DNA of 64,000 bases, taken from assembly GCF_030604785.1 (NCBI RefSeq), contig NZ_JAUVVF010000007.1, positions 22,696 through 86,695 of the forward strand, written 5' to 3'. The translations under genes and the position numbers were made by a program. The notes under the pieces are model-generated. The model was not told where the DNA came from and did not search any database. It was given only the letters and a program-made list of their open reading frames with translations. Source of the stretch: Paracoccus sp. (in: a-proteobacteria) (GTDB lineage Bacteria; Pseudomonadota; Alphaproteobacteria; Rhodobacterales; Rhodobacteraceae). This document shows, piece by piece, positions 54,567 through 63,686 of the stretch (position 1 is its first letter; every line of letters begins with the position of its first letter).

Positions 54567-54633
54567 CGCCCCTTTGCCTTGGTCCAAATATCCCGGGGGG
54601 AGTCGCGGAACGCGACGGGGGGCAGCGCCCCCC
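54567..54633. repeat. Dispersed intergenic repeat, copy 3
   Basis: Same blocks as copies 1 and 2, but the middle hairpin is TCGCG-GAA-CGCGA (54603-54615); right hairpin GGGGGGC-AGC-GCCCCCC (54617-54633). It fills the gap between the convergent C40 and truB genes, beginning at the base after one stop and ending 8 bp from the other. Confidence 0.87.
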
Positions 54634-54641
54634 TGCCCGGC

Positions 54642-55535
54642 CTAAAGGTTGAACACCCGCTCGGGCTGGACCATGCCGCCCTGATAGCGCCCGATGCAGA
54701 CCGGCCCGGCGGGGTCCGAGACCCAGACCAGCTCGCCCCATTCGGCCCCGCCCGTCACCTGACCGGGATTGCCGTTCCTGATGCGGACCGCGCCCTCGGG
54801 CGTGGCGCGCAGCATCGGCAGGTCGGTCAGCCCGGTCTCCAGCGGCTTCAGCTGCGTCTGAAGCCAATCCTGCGCCTCGCGGTCCACGCGGGCGAAATCC
54901 ACGCCCTCGGCCGCGTCGAAGGGGCCGGACCAGGTGCGGCGCAGATGCGCGACATGACCCAGACAGCCCAGCGCGCGGCCCAGATCGCGGGCGATGGACC
55001 GGACATAACCGCCCTTGCCGCAGACCATCTCAAGCCGGGCCGAATCCGGTCCGGTCTCCAGCAAGGCAAGGCTCTCGACCCAGAGGGGGCGGGCGGCCAG
55101 TTCCATCTCGACCCCTTCGCGGGCCAGGTCATAGGCGCGCTCGCCCTCGACCTTGACGGCGGAAAAGGCGGGGGGGACCTGCATGATCTCGCCGGTCAGG
55201 GCGGGCAGCGCCGCCTCGATCGCGGCGCGGTCGGGGCGCAGGTCCGAGCGGCGCACCACCTGGCCCGAGGCGTCGTCGGTGGTCGTCTCGGCGCCCCAAG
55301 TCACGGTGAAATCATAGCATTTCAGCGCGTCGGTCACGATGGGAACGGTCTTGGTCGCCTCGCCCAGGGCCACGGCCAGAACCCCGGTCGCGTCGGGGTC
55401 CAGCGTGCCGGCATGGCCCGCCTTTTTCGCGTCCAGCGCCCAGCGCACCTTGGCGACCACGGCGGTCGAGGTCACGCCCGCGGGCTTGTCCACGATCAGC
55501 CAGCCATTGATGTCGCGACCCTTCTTGCGGCCCAT
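54642..55535 (-). CDS. truB: tRNA pseudouridine-55 synthase TruB
   Basis: Makes pseudouridine 55 in the T-loop of tRNAs. The 297-residue protein has [23 protein letters not shown] with catalytic D46, and [12 protein letters not shown]. The C-terminal PUA-like part ends [18 protein letters not shown] 55535 follows a purine-rich GGAAAGG. It is last in an operon after rbfA and the phosphodiester glycosidase gene, which extends the common rbfA-truB pairing by one inserted gene. Confidence 0.96.
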   Translation of the reverse strand: MGRKKGRDINGWLIVDKPAGVTSTAVVAKVRWALDAKKAGHAGTLDPDATGVLAVALGEATKTVPIVTDALKCYDFTVTWGAETTTDDASGQVVRRSDLRPDRAAIEAALPALTGEIMQVPPAFSAVKVEGERAYDLAREGVEMELAARPLWVESLALLETGPDSARLEMVCGKGGYVRSIARDLGRALGCLGHVAHLRRTWSGPFDAAEGVDFARVDREAQDWLQTQLKPLETGLTDLPMLRATPEGAVRIRNGNPGQVTGGAEWGELVWVSDPAGPVCIGRYQGGMVQPERVFNL

Positions 55536-55601
55536 GACCCACCTTTCCGAAAGCAAGGCGGCGGCATAGCGGGCCCGGGCCCGGTGGTCAACAGGGCGAG
55601 G

Positions 55602-56366
55602 TCAGCCGTCCTGCCCCACCAGCCCGATGATCGGCCCCATCGAGCGGCCGAAATCCGCGCGCCGGACCGAGGGCGCATAAAGCCGCGACACCGATCCGTC
55701 GAAATAGAGCGCATTCGGCGTGCCCAGCCCGTCGCGGAAGAAGCGGCCGAATTCGTGGAAGGTGACCGGACGGTTCGAGATGGCGAACCAGGCCGTCTGC
55801 CCGTCGGCCGAGACGCCGACCCCGTTGCGGATGTAGCGGCTGGTCGAATCGACCAGAAAGCGGGGGTGCAATTCGCCCTCGATCACCAGCATGGGGCCGG
55901 ACTGGGTGGCCAGCCGGCAATCGGGGCGGGCCTGCGCGAATTGGCGGCTTTCGACCACCGCGAAGGGCTGCGCGCCGCCCGAACAGAAGACGCCGTTGGG
56001 CAGCATGCCGAAATTGCCCTCGCTGCCGGCGGTGACGAGGGGCGACAGCTCGACCCCGTCGATCACCAGAAGGCCCACCGCCCGGTAATCGGAATGGAAC
56101 ATCCCGGCATTCATCGCGAAGCCCAGCGATTCGCCCGGCGCCAGCACGCGGCGCACATTGGCGAAGTTGCGCAGCGGCGCGCCGTCCGGCCCGTCCTGCC
56201 AGAGCCGCAGCGCGCCTTCCTGCGCGGCGGGCACCTCGCAGAGGACATAGCCCTGTCCGTCATGTTCGACCCGTTCGCAGATCGCGGCGGCGGCGGGCAG
56301 GGCCAGCGCCAGCAGCATCCCGAAGGCCACGCCCAGACGGCGCGGCAGGTCAGCGCTCATCGTCAT
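55602..56366 (-). CDS. Phosphodiester glycosidase family protein (DUF2233)
   Basis: A 254-residue secreted protein: signal peptide with cleavage near AAAA, then a NAGPA-type domain related to the enzyme that uncovers mannose 6-phosphate in animals. [39 protein letters not shown] and [13 protein letters not shown] are the conserved blocks. Bacterial substrates, perhaps phosphodiester-linked glycans in the envelope, are unknown. It starts inside the end of rbfA (17-base overlap), so it is translated from the same transcript. ATG 56360 is an alternative start. Confidence 0.87.
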   Translation of the reverse strand: MTMSADLPRRLGVAFGMLLALALPAAAAICERVEHDGQGYVLCEVPAAQEGALRLWQDGPDGAPLRNFANVRRVLAPGESLGFAMNAGMFHSDYRAVGLLVIDGVELSPLVTAGSEGNFGMLPNGVFCSGGAQPFAVVESRQFAQARPDCRLATQSGPMLVIEGELHPRFLVDSTSRYIRNGVGVSADGQTAWFAISNRPVTFHEFGRFFRDGLGTPNALYFDGSVSRLYAPSVRRADFGRSMGPIIGLVGQDG

Positions 56367-56772
56367 CCTCGGGGTTGTCGCTTTCGACGTCGCGGCGCAC
56401 GCGCTCGTCGGCGAACATGCGGCGCGTGTCGTCCAGCCGGTCGAAGGTCTCGTCCAGCTGGAAGCGCAGCTGCGGCGCGTATTTCAGCGACATCGCCTTG
56501 GCGACCAGATGGCGCAGTTCGGGCGCGTTGCGGCGCAGGGCGGCCAGCGCGTCCTCGGCCCCCGCCCCGCCCAGGGGCAGCACGAAGGCGGTCGCGATCT
56601 TCAGGTCGGGCGAGGTGCGGACCTCGCCCACGGTGATCGAATGCCGGTTGAGGTCGGGATCATGCACATCCCCGCGCAACAGCACGTCGGACAGGGTGCG
56701 CCGGATCAGTTCGCCCACGCGCAGCTGTCGCTGCGACGGGCCTTGTCCATGGGAAAAGCGGTTCTGTGCCAT
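56350..56772 (-). CDS. rbfA: 30S ribosome-binding factor RbfA
   Basis: A 140-residue KH-fold assembly factor for the 16S rRNA 5-prime end, needed in cold. [20 protein letters not shown] is the opening helix; [21 protein letters not shown] and [20 protein letters not shown] are the later conserved strands. A charged acidic tail ends the protein. ATG 56772 was chosen because [19 protein letters not shown] matches alphaproteobacterial RbfA. It diverges from dapB across 76 bp. Confidence 0.96.
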   Translation of the reverse strand: MAQNRFSHGQGPSQRQLRVGELIRRTLSDVLLRGDVHDPDLNRHSITVGEVRTSPDLKIATAFVLPLGGAGAEDALAALRRNAPELRHLVAKAMSLKYAPQLRFQLDETFDRLDDTRRMFADERVRRDVESDNPEDDDER

Positions 56773-56848
56773 GCCGTCCGATGTAGGGGGTCGCGGCGCG
56801 GCCCGCAACGGGATATGAGCCGCAGGACAGCCAAAGCGGAGAAGCCCG

Positions 56849-57682
56849 ATGAGCGATTTCCAGAACAGCACCCAGCCCCAGCGTCCGGGCGTGGTCGTCA
56901 CCGGCGCATCGGGCCGGATGGGGCAGATGCTGATCCGGCTCTTGCTGGACAGCCCGGACCTGCGGCTGGTCGGCGCGCTGGAGCGGACCGGCCATGACTG
57001 GATCGGTCGCGATGTGGGCCAGGCGATGGGCGGCGCGCCGGCGGGCGTCGTGGTCAGCCATGATGCGGTCGCGGCCATCGCGCAGGCGCAGGCGGTGATC
57101 GACTTCACCGCCCCTGCCGCGACCGTGGCCTTTGCCGAACTGACCGCGCAGGCGCGCGCCGTGCATGTGATCGGCACGACCGGGTTCGAGCCCGCGCATC
57201 TGGATGCGCTGCGGGCCGCCGCGCGCCATGCGCCGATCATCCGGGCGGGGAACATGAGCCTGGGCGTCAACCTGCTGGTCGGGCTGACCCGCAAGGTCGC
57301 CGCCGCCCTGGGCACGGATTGGGATATCGAGGTGGTCGAGGCCCATCACCGCCACAAGGTCGATGCGCCCTCGGGGACGGCGCTGATGCTGGGCGAGGCC
57401 GCCGCCGAGGGGCGCGGCGCCAGCCTTGACGATCTGCGCACCCCTGCGCGCGAGGGGATCACCGGCGCCCGGGCGCCCGGCAGCATCGGCTTTGCCGCCA
57501 TTCGCGGCGGCGACGTGGTGGGCGAGCATGACGTGATCTTCGCCGCCGAGGGCGAGCGGATCGTGCTGCGCCATCTGGCGACCGACCGCGCGATCTTTGC
57601 GCGCGGCGCGCTGCGCGCGGCGCTGTGGGGGCAGGACAAGGGCCCCGGCGAATACGACATGCATGACGTGCTGGGGCTCTAG
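56849..57682 (+). CDS. dapB: 4-hydroxy-tetrahydrodipicolinate reductase
   Basis: NAD(P)H-dependent reduction in lysine/diaminopimelate synthesis. The 277-residue protein has the nucleotide loop [13 protein letters not shown], the catalytic [15 protein letters not shown] stretch (His pair and Lys) and [15 protein letters not shown] lies 10 bases before ATG 56849. It follows the divergent rbfA gene and precedes the HIT gene by 60 bp. One of four diaminopimelate genes in the window. Confidence 0.97.
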   Translation: MSDFQNSTQPQRPGVVVTGASGRMGQMLIRLLLDSPDLRLVGALERTGHDWIGRDVGQAMGGAPAGVVVSHDAVAAIAQAQAVIDFTAPAATVAFAELTAQARAVHVIGTTGFEPAHLDALRAAARHAPIIRAGNMSLGVNLLVGLTRKVAAALGTDWDIEVVEAHHRHKVDAPSGTALMLGEAAAEGRGASLDDLRTPAREGITGARAPGSIGFAAIRGGDVVGEHDVIFAAEGERIVLRHLATDRAIFARGALRAALWGQDKGPGEYDMHDVLGL

Positions 57683-57742
57683 CCCTCTTGCCAGCGGCCC
57701 CCGGCCCGGCGCAGCCTTGCGCCGTGCCAGCCGGAGGATGCC

Positions 57743-58174
57743 ATGAAGGATTGCCTGTTCTGCAAGATCGCCCAAGGGTCGCTGCCCGCCCATGTCCTGC
57801 ACCGGGACGATCACGTCATGGCCTTCCTGGACCTGCATCCGATCCGCGAGGGCCATGCGCTGGTCATCCCGCGCGCCCATCACGTCTGGTTCGAGGACAT
57901 GCCCGCCGATCTGGCCGCCCGCGTGACCCATTGCGCCCAGAGCATCGCCCGCGCGATGAAGGCGCTTTACCCGGTTGATCGCGTGTCGATGTTCTTCACC
58001 GGCATCCATGTGCCCCACGCGCATGCCCATGTCGTGCCGATGCATCATGTCCATGACGTGACCTCGGCCGCCTATCTGGCGGACGGACCCGAGGCGTTCT
58101 CGGTCCCGCCAAGGGCGGCCGATGACCGCATGGCCGCCGTCGCGGCCGATCTGGCGCGGGCGATGCGCCCCTAG
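57743..58174 (+). CDS. HIT family hydrolase
   Basis: A 143-residue HIT-domain protein acting on nucleoside phosphoramidates or dinucleotides. The histidine triad is HAHAHVVP (H92, H94, H96) and the N-terminus CLFCKIAQGSLPAHVL has the paired cysteines of zinc-binding members. ATG 57743 follows GGAGG. Its TAG stop shares CTAG with the stop of the opposite SH3 gene. Precise substrate unknown. Confidence 0.92.
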   Translation: MKDCLFCKIAQGSLPAHVLHRDDHVMAFLDLHPIREGHALVIPRAHHVWFEDMPADLAARVTHCAQSIARAMKALYPVDRVSMFFTGIHVPHAHAHVVPMHHVHDVTSAAYLADGPEAFSVPPRAADDRMAAVAADLARAMRP

Positions 58175-58773
58175 CGGGCGATGCGGCAGCAGCCGGTCAG
58201 AAGCTCGGTCCCGTTCATCACCGCCATGGCGCGCAGGCCCATCACCCGGTCGGACATCCCGTCCGAGCAGGCCTGCGGCGTGGCCGTCAGCGTGATCGGC
58301 CCGGCCACGATCGCGCGCGCCGGGTCGCGGAAGACGCCGCTGTCGAGGATCGCGCCGATCCGGTGGCGCGTCTCGCCCTCGGGCGTGGCATGGACCAGGT
58401 CGCCGCCCTCGGCGTGAAGCGACCAGAAGGGCTCGGTCCCGTAGCAGGAAAAGCCCTGCGGCAGCTGGCCCCATTCCCAGACATCGGTGCGGTAATCAAG
58501 ATAGCGCATCGAGACCCAGCCCGAGACCTCTCCGGCATTCACGCGGCCCCAATTGCCGCTTTGTTCGGTGATCTCGATCCCGGTGGCGTCGGGGGCCAGC
58601 GTGCCGATCACCGGGGATCGCGCATCGGGGCGCTGGCGGATGTTCAGCACGTCGTCCGAGGCCACGCGGGCCACGTCGAACAGGGTCGGCAGGATGTATT
58701 CCTGCGTCGCATGGGCGGGCGCGACATTCAGCGCCAGAAGCGCGGCGAGGCAGGCAGAGGGCAGCAGGCGCAT
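58171..58773 (-). CDS. Secreted SH3-domain protein
   Basis: A 200-residue exported protein: signal peptide (cleavage near AHA), a bacterial SH3 domain (about 40-95: LNIRQRPDARSPVIGTLAPD and VSGWVSMRYLDY), then a C-terminal domain with CYGTEPFWSLHAEGGDLVHA and two to three cysteines, resembling COG3650-type lipoprotein-like domains. A cell-wall or periplasmic binding role is likely. No enzyme motif is visible. Confidence 0.85.
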   Translation of the reverse strand: MRLLPSACLAALLALNVAPAHATQEYILPTLFDVARVASDDVLNIRQRPDARSPVIGTLAPDATGIEITEQSGNWGRVNAGEVSGWVSMRYLDYRTDVWEWGQLPQGFSCYGTEPFWSLHAEGGDLVHATPEGETRHRIGAILDSGVFRDPARAIVAGPITLTATPQACSDGMSDRVMGLRAMAVMNGTELLTGCCRIAR

Positions 58774-58872
58774 GGATCGTTGTCCCTGATGATCCGCACC
58801 AGTCTAGCCCGGCAGAACCGCCGGCAGAAGCCGGGCGGGCTTCACGCTTTTGCGCGCGCGGCATTCGACCTT

Positions 58873-58908
58873 TTGACAAGTCGGCCTTTCCTGCGGAAAG
58901 GTCTAGAC
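58873..58908 (+). promoter_or_regulatory. TTGACA box with adjacent dyad upstream of the response regulator
   Basis: TTGACA (58873-58878) matches a sigma-70 -35 box. It is followed by a perfect dyad CCTTTCC-TGC-GGAAAGG (58885-58901) and then TCTAGACT. The dyad fills the promoter spacer and could be an operator; the -10 box is not certain (the best candidate is too far away). Confidence 0.4.
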
Positions 58909-58942
58909 TGGCTTCAAGCAGCGTCGCCAACGGGGGCTAGAC

Positions 58943-59662
58943 ATGGCAGACAGCAGGCACGAACCCCAGAATGCCGCCGAAGGTTTCCGGACGGCCCTGA
59001 TCGTCGAGGACCATCCTCTGTTCGGCGATGCGCTGGCGATGACGCTTCGCTCGGTCTCGGGGATCGCGCATGTGACCCATGCCGAAAGCCTGGGACAGGC
59101 CTGCGGGCTGCTGGGGTCGGGCCATCCCTTCGACGTGATCCTGCTGGACCTGAACCTGCCCGATGTGGACGGGCTTGAGGGCCTGCTGACGCTGCGCCGC
59201 ACGGCGCCGGGCGTGCCGGTCCTGCTGGTCACATCGGTCAACGAGACGCAGGTGATCCGTTCGGCCCTGGCCGGGGGCGCTGCGGGTTTCGTGCCCAAGC
59301 ATTCGCGCCGCGACGTGTTCCGCGCCGCCTTCGAGGCGCTGGCCGCGGGCGAGATCTTCGCCCCCGACCTGCCCCCCGAAGCCGCCATGGACGAGGATGC
59401 GGGCGGCCGTCCCAATCCCGAATCGATCATGCGGCGCCTGTCCCAGTTGACAAGGCAGCAGGCCAGGATCCTTGATCTGATCTGCGAGGGGCAGATGAAC
59501 AAGCAGATCGCGCATGAATTGTCGATCGCCGAGACGACCGTGAAGGCCCATGTGACCGCGATCATGCGGAAGATGGGCGTGTCGTCGCGGACGCAGGCGG
59601 TTCTGATGGCGCGGGACGCGAATCTGAGGGGACGGATTGCCGATGGTGGAGGCACGGCATGA
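58943..59662 (+). CDS. LuxR-type response regulator
   Basis: A 239-residue two-domain regulator. The receiver has acidic pocket E22/D23 and phospho-acceptor D69 in VILLDLNLPDVDG, with VTS and PKHS switch residues; the C-terminal helix-turn-helix (about 165-230) reads GQMNKQIAHELSIAETTVKA then HVTAIMRKMGV. It probably controls transcription downstream of the hybrid kinase two genes on. It overlaps the FIST gene by 20 bases. Confidence 0.92.
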   Translation: MADSRHEPQNAAEGFRTALIVEDHPLFGDALAMTLRSVSGIAHVTHAESLGQACGLLGSGHPFDVILLDLNLPDVDGLEGLLTLRRTAPGVPVLLVTSVNETQVIRSALAGGAAGFVPKHSRRDVFRAAFEALAAGEIFAPDLPPEAAMDEDAGGRPNPESIMRRLSQLTRQQARILDLICEGQMNKQIAHELSIAETTVKAHVTAIMRKMGVSSRTQAVLMARDANLRGRIADGGGTA

Positions 59663-60833
59663 TCTGATGGCGCAGCACGGCGGGCAGGACGCGGCGCAGG
59701 AGGAGGCGCCGCGCCGGGCCTCGGTCGCGGCGGCACTGGCCGATCCGGCGGGCGCCCTGGCCGAGCGGCTGGGTCCGGGCCCGCATGCGCTGATCGTGCT
59801 GTTCGCGGGCGAGGGCGCCGTGCTGCCGCAGGTGCTGGCCGGCCTGACCGCGCGCTATCCCCGGACCGAGATCCTGGGCTGCACCACGGCGGGCGAGATC
59901 GGCGAGGACGGCTATGCCGAGGGGCATCTGGTCGCCATCGCCTTTCCGGCATCGTCCTTCGCGGTCGAGACGGTGGTGATCGACCCCCTGTCGGCCATCG
60001 ATTCGCGCCGGATGGTCGCCCGGCTTCAGCAGGCGCGGCTGGACCTCAGCCGCCATGCCGACCGATTGCGGCACGAGCTGGCGCTGCTTCTGGTCGACGG
60101 CGTCTCGGGCGAGGAGGAGTTCCTGATCGCCTCGCTGTCGGGCGGGCTGGGGCCGATGCCCATCGTCGGCGGATCGGCCGGGGACGGGCACAATTTCAGC
60201 CGCACGCAGGTCTTTCGCGGCGAGCGGGTGCATGATCACGCGGCCATCGTCTGCCTGATCCGCAGCCGGATGGTGATGCGGACCTTTTCCTTCGATTCGA
60301 CCATGCCCTCGCGCCGGCAGATGGTGGTGACGCAGGCCGACCCGGCCCGGCGCATCATCCTGCGGATCAACGACGAGCCCGCCGCCGCCGAATATGCGCG
60401 GCTGCTGGATTGCCCGCTCGACAATCTGGGGCCCGAGCTTTTCGCCACCCGCCCGGTTCTGGTGCGCGTAGGCGGGCGCCATTTCGTGCGCGCGATCCGC
60501 GATGTCGGGCCGGGGCAGTCGCTGCTGTTCTTCGGCGCCGTGGCCGAGGGGATGGTGCTGACCCTGTCGGCCGAGACCGACATCGCCGCCCATCTGGAAC
60601 GCGCGCTGGAGGGGCTGTCGCGCGACGCGAGGCCCAGCCTGATCCTGGGCTTCGACTGCGTGTTCCGCCGCATCGAGGTCGAGACGCGGCAGCGCGTGGC
60701 CGAGGTCTCGGCGCTGCTGGCCCGTCACCGGGTTGCGGGCTTTTCCACCTATGGCGAGCAGATCAACGGGATGCATCTGAACCAGACGCTGACGGGAGTG
60801 GCCTTCTATCCCGACGGGGCGGGCTGGGCATGA
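59643..60833 (+). CDS. FIST-domain sensor protein (NosP-like)
   Basis: A 396-residue protein with FIST_N (about 40-240) and FIST_C (about 245-390) domains, no signal peptide and no membrane segment. EILGCTTAGEIGEDGYAEGH and PIVGGSAGDGHNFSRTQVF are the FIST_N blocks; FSTYGEQINGMHLNQTLTGV is the conserved FIST_C end. FIST proteins paired with NahK-type kinases (NosP) bind heme and sense nitric oxide in Pseudomonas, Vibrio and others; the heme histidine here cannot be fixed by eye. ATG 59643 overlaps the preceding gene; ATG 59667 is possible. Overlaps the kinase gene by four bases. Confidence 0.88.
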   Translation: MVEARHDLMAQHGGQDAAQEEAPRRASVAAALADPAGALAERLGPGPHALIVLFAGEGAVLPQVLAGLTARYPRTEILGCTTAGEIGEDGYAEGHLVAIAFPASSFAVETVVIDPLSAIDSRRMVARLQQARLDLSRHADRLRHELALLLVDGVSGEEEFLIASLSGGLGPMPIVGGSAGDGHNFSRTQVFRGERVHDHAAIVCLIRSRMVMRTFSFDSTMPSRRQMVVTQADPARRIILRINDEPAAAEYARLLDCPLDNLGPELFATRPVLVRVGGRHFVRAIRDVGPGQSLLFFGAVAEGMVLTLSAETDIAAHLERALEGLSRDARPSLILGFDCVFRRIEVETRQRVAEVSALLARHRVAGFSTYGEQINGMHLNQTLTGVAFYPDGAGWA

Positions 60834-63085
60834 CGAGCGTGCCCGTCCTGCCCGACCTGCCCGCCGATATCGAGGCGATGCTGCGGCCCGGCGACGACCC
60901 GGCGCGGCGGCATGAAAAGCTGGTCAGGATCGTGCAATCGCTGATCCGCCAGATCGAGGACCTGCCCGACGATCACGGCGCGGGCTATGCCCAGTTCCAG
61001 CGCGCCGCCGTGCTGGAGGAGGAGGTCCGCGCCCGCACCGAACAGCTGGAACATGCGCTGGACCTGCTGAACGCCTCGAACGCGCAGCTTTCCGCGGCCC
61101 TGGCCGAGAAGGAGGCCGCGCGGCGCAACCTGGCCTCGGCCATCGAGACCGTGCACGAGGGGTTCGCGCTGTTCGATGCCTCGGACGTGATGGTGATGTG
61201 CAATTCGCGCTTCAACGCGCTGCTGCCGGACATCCGCGACCGGCTGCGGCCCGGCCTGTCCTTCGAGGAATATCTGGCGCTGGCGGCCAGTTCGCGCCAT
61301 CTGGTCCTGCCCGAGGGCCTGACCCGCGACGGCTGGATCGAGATGCGCCGCCGCCGCCATGCCGAACGCCACTTCATCCTGACCCAGGGCATGGCCGACG
61401 GGCGGCTGGTGCAGGTTTCGGAGCAGCGGACGGGCGATGGCGGCACCGCGATCATCCAGACCGAGGTGACGGAACTGGTGCGCGCCGAACGCGCCGAACG
61501 CGGGCGGATGCTGGACGACCAGGCCGCGATCCTGCAGGCGACGCTGGAACATCTGCCGCTTGGGGTCTGCCTGTTCGATGGCGGGCTTCGGCTTCTGGGC
61601 TGGAACAGCAACCTGTCGCAGATGCTGGCTCTGCCGCTGCCGCGCCTGCGGCGGGGGATGCATTTCGACGATCTGTGGCAGCAGATCCGGCGGCAATTCG
61701 TCTTTCCCGCCGGGCAGGGGGCGCATTCGCTCCTGTCCTGGGCGCGGTCGGTCCGGCGCAAGGAAAGCTACCGGACCGAGGTGACGCTGGGCGCGGGCCG
61801 CACGCTGGCCATCTTCGCGCAGGAGATCCCCGATGGCGGCTTCGTCATGTCGCTGGACGACATCACCGACCACAAGCGCGCCCTCTACGAGATCAGCCGC
61901 GCCAACGAGACGCTGGAGACCCGCGTGCAGGAACGCACGCTGGAGCTGGAGGACGCGCTGGCCCGCGCCGAACGCGCCAATGCGTCGCGCGCGCGGTTCG
62001 TCGCGGCGGTCGGCCATGACCTGATGCAGCCCCTGTCGGCGGCGACGCTCTATGTCGGGTCGCTGATGGAAGAGATCGCGGGCGCGGGGCCGCGCGCCAA
62101 GCTGGACAAGATCCAGCGCTCGCTGGATTCGGTCAGCGGGCTGATCGAGGCGCTGCTGGACATCTCGCGCCTCGAGGCCGGGCAGGCCGCGCTGACGATC
62201 GAGCCTGTCGCCCTGGCCCCCATGCTGGAACAGCTGCGCGCCGAATTTGCGCCCTTGGCCGAACAGAAGGGGCTGGAACTGGTGCTGCGCCCGGCGCGCG
62301 CCACGGTCCTGTCGGACCGGACCTATCTGCGGCGCATCCTGCAGAACCTGATCTCGAACGCGATCCGCTACACGGATCGGGGCCGGGTGATGGTCGCGGT
62401 GCGGATGCGCGGCGACCGGCTGCTGGTGCAGGTGCGCGACAGCGGGCGGGGCATCGCGGAAAAGGACCATCAGGTCATCTTCGCCGAATTCCGGCGGCTG
62501 GATGCCAAGGCCTCGGCAGCCGAAGGGCTGGGGCTGGGGCTGGCCATCGTGGACCGGGCGGCCTCGCTTCTGGGGCACGGGCTGAGCCTGCGTTCGGCGC
62601 CGGGCCGGGGTTCGACCTTCTCGGTCGAGATGACGACGACGCGGCAGGGGGCCAGCGACGGGCTGGCCGGTCCGGTCGCGGCGGCGCCCACGCAGGCCCT
62701 GTGCCTGACCGCGCTGATCGTGGAAAACGACCAGGGCATGACCCAGGCCCTGACCCAGCTGCTGGAGCAATGGGGGGTGGACGTGCTGGACGTCACCTCG
62801 GGCGAGGAGGCCGTCGCCCTGATCGAGGAAACCGGGGTCGAGCCGGATCTGTGCCTGTGCGATTATCAGCTGGGCGCGGGGATGGATGGGCTGGAATGCC
62901 TCAAGGCGCTGGCGGGGATGCTGCCGCCGAATGCGGGCCGCTGGCTGATGACCGCGAACCGGGCCGATGCGCTGGCGCAGGAGGCCGCCGCCCTGTCGGT
63001 CGAACTGCTGACGAAACCGATCCTGCCCGCCACGCTGGCGCGGATCGTCATGGCCGCCGGGCGTCAGGCGCGGCCGGTCGAATAG
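60830..63085 (+). CDS. NahK/ErcS-like hybrid histidine kinase
   Basis: A 751-residue cytoplasmic hybrid kinase. A coiled coil (about 60-100) precedes two PAS-like domains (about 102-215 and 232-350), a second coiled coil, the HisKA domain with H396 in VAAVGHDLMQPLSAATLYVG, the HATPase with NLISNAIRYTD, DSGRGI and GLGLGLAIV, and a C-terminal receiver with D678 in CLCDYQLGAGMDG. Its layout and the adjacent FIST gene match the NahK/ErcS group. It presumably passes phosphate, directly or via a separate HPt protein, to the LuxR-type regulator. Confidence 0.92.
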   Translation: MTSVPVLPDLPADIEAMLRPGDDPARRHEKLVRIVQSLIRQIEDLPDDHGAGYAQFQRAAVLEEEVRARTEQLEHALDLLNASNAQLSAALAEKEAARRNLASAIETVHEGFALFDASDVMVMCNSRFNALLPDIRDRLRPGLSFEEYLALAASSRHLVLPEGLTRDGWIEMRRRRHAERHFILTQGMADGRLVQVSEQRTGDGGTAIIQTEVTELVRAERAERGRMLDDQAAILQATLEHLPLGVCLFDGGLRLLGWNSNLSQMLALPLPRLRRGMHFDDLWQQIRRQFVFPAGQGAHSLLSWARSVRRKESYRTEVTLGAGRTLAIFAQEIPDGGFVMSLDDITDHKRALYEISRANETLETRVQERTLELEDALARAERANASRARFVAAVGHDLMQPLSAATLYVGSLMEEIAGAGPRAKLDKIQRSLDSVSGLIEALLDISRLEAGQAALTIEPVALAPMLEQLRAEFAPLAEQKGLELVLRPARATVLSDRTYLRRILQNLISNAIRYTDRGRVMVAVRMRGDRLLVQVRDSGRGIAEKDHQVIFAEFRRLDAKASAAEGLGLGLAIVDRAASLLGHGLSLRSAPGRGSTFSVEMTTTRQGASDGLAGPVAAAPTQALCLTALIVENDQGMTQALTQLLEQWGVDVLDVTSGEEAVALIEETGVEPDLCLCDYQLGAGMDGLECLKALAGMLPPNAGRWLMTANRADALAQEAAALSVELLTKPILPATLARIVMAAGRQARPVE

Positions 63086-63091
63086 CGCCGC

Positions 63092-63565
63092 TCAGGCCTC
63101 TTCGTGCAGCCTGCGGCGCAGGATGGCGCGGGCGCGGTTCACGCGGCTCTTGATCGTGCCGATATCGCAGCCCAGCACCTCGGAGGCGTGCTGGTAGCTT
63201 TCGCCGATCACCGCGACCAGAACCAGCGCCTCGCGGTAATGGACGGGCATCTCGCGCAGCGCCTGCTGCATTTCCTGCGAGGCCATGTGCCAGTCCTGCG
63301 TCGCCGCCACCACCGGCCCGCCCGAGACGCAATCCTCGGCCCCCGTCCTTTCGCGCGCCCGCTTGCGGCAATCGGTGTAGAAGCGGTTGCGCATGATGGT
63401 GAACAGCCAGGCCCGCATATGGGTGCCGGGGCGGTAGCTGTGGGCGTTCTCGATGGCGCGCAGCAGGGTTTCCTGAACCAGATCCTCGGCATCGGCAGCG
63501 TTGCCGCAAAGCGATCTGGCATAGGCTTTCAGCGCGCGGACATGGGCTAGGACGTCGTCGGACAT
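63092..63565 (-). CDS. ECF sigma factor, EcfG-like
   Basis: A 157-residue extracytoplasmic-function sigma factor with only regions 2 and 4. Region 2: AYARSLCGNAADAEDLVQET then LLRAIENAHSYRPGT and RAWLFTIMRNRFY. Region 4: HYREALVLVAVIGESYQHAS and GCDIGTIKSRVNRARAILRR. These resemble the EcfG (ECF15) general-stress sigma factors of alphaproteobacteria, but the usual nepR/phyR neighbours are absent here. Convergent with the kinase gene, 6 bp away. A symmetric GGAAC promoter-like element lies upstream, suggesting autoregulation. Confidence 0.88.
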   Translation of the reverse strand: MSDDVLAHVRALKAYARSLCGNAADAEDLVQETLLRAIENAHSYRPGTHMRAWLFTIMRNRFYTDCRKRARERTGAEDCVSGGPVVAATQDWHMASQEMQQALREMPVHYREALVLVAVIGESYQHASEVLGCDIGTIKSRVNRARAILRRRLHEEA

Positions 63566-63686
63566 GATGAGCTTTCGGGCCGGATTGCGGGTCGAAGTTG
63601 TATGACCAAATGCCGCACTCGCCCGTTCAGTTCCGTGACCGCCGGCAACCGGCGGTCCGCCGCAGATGGCGGCACGATCCGCAGCG

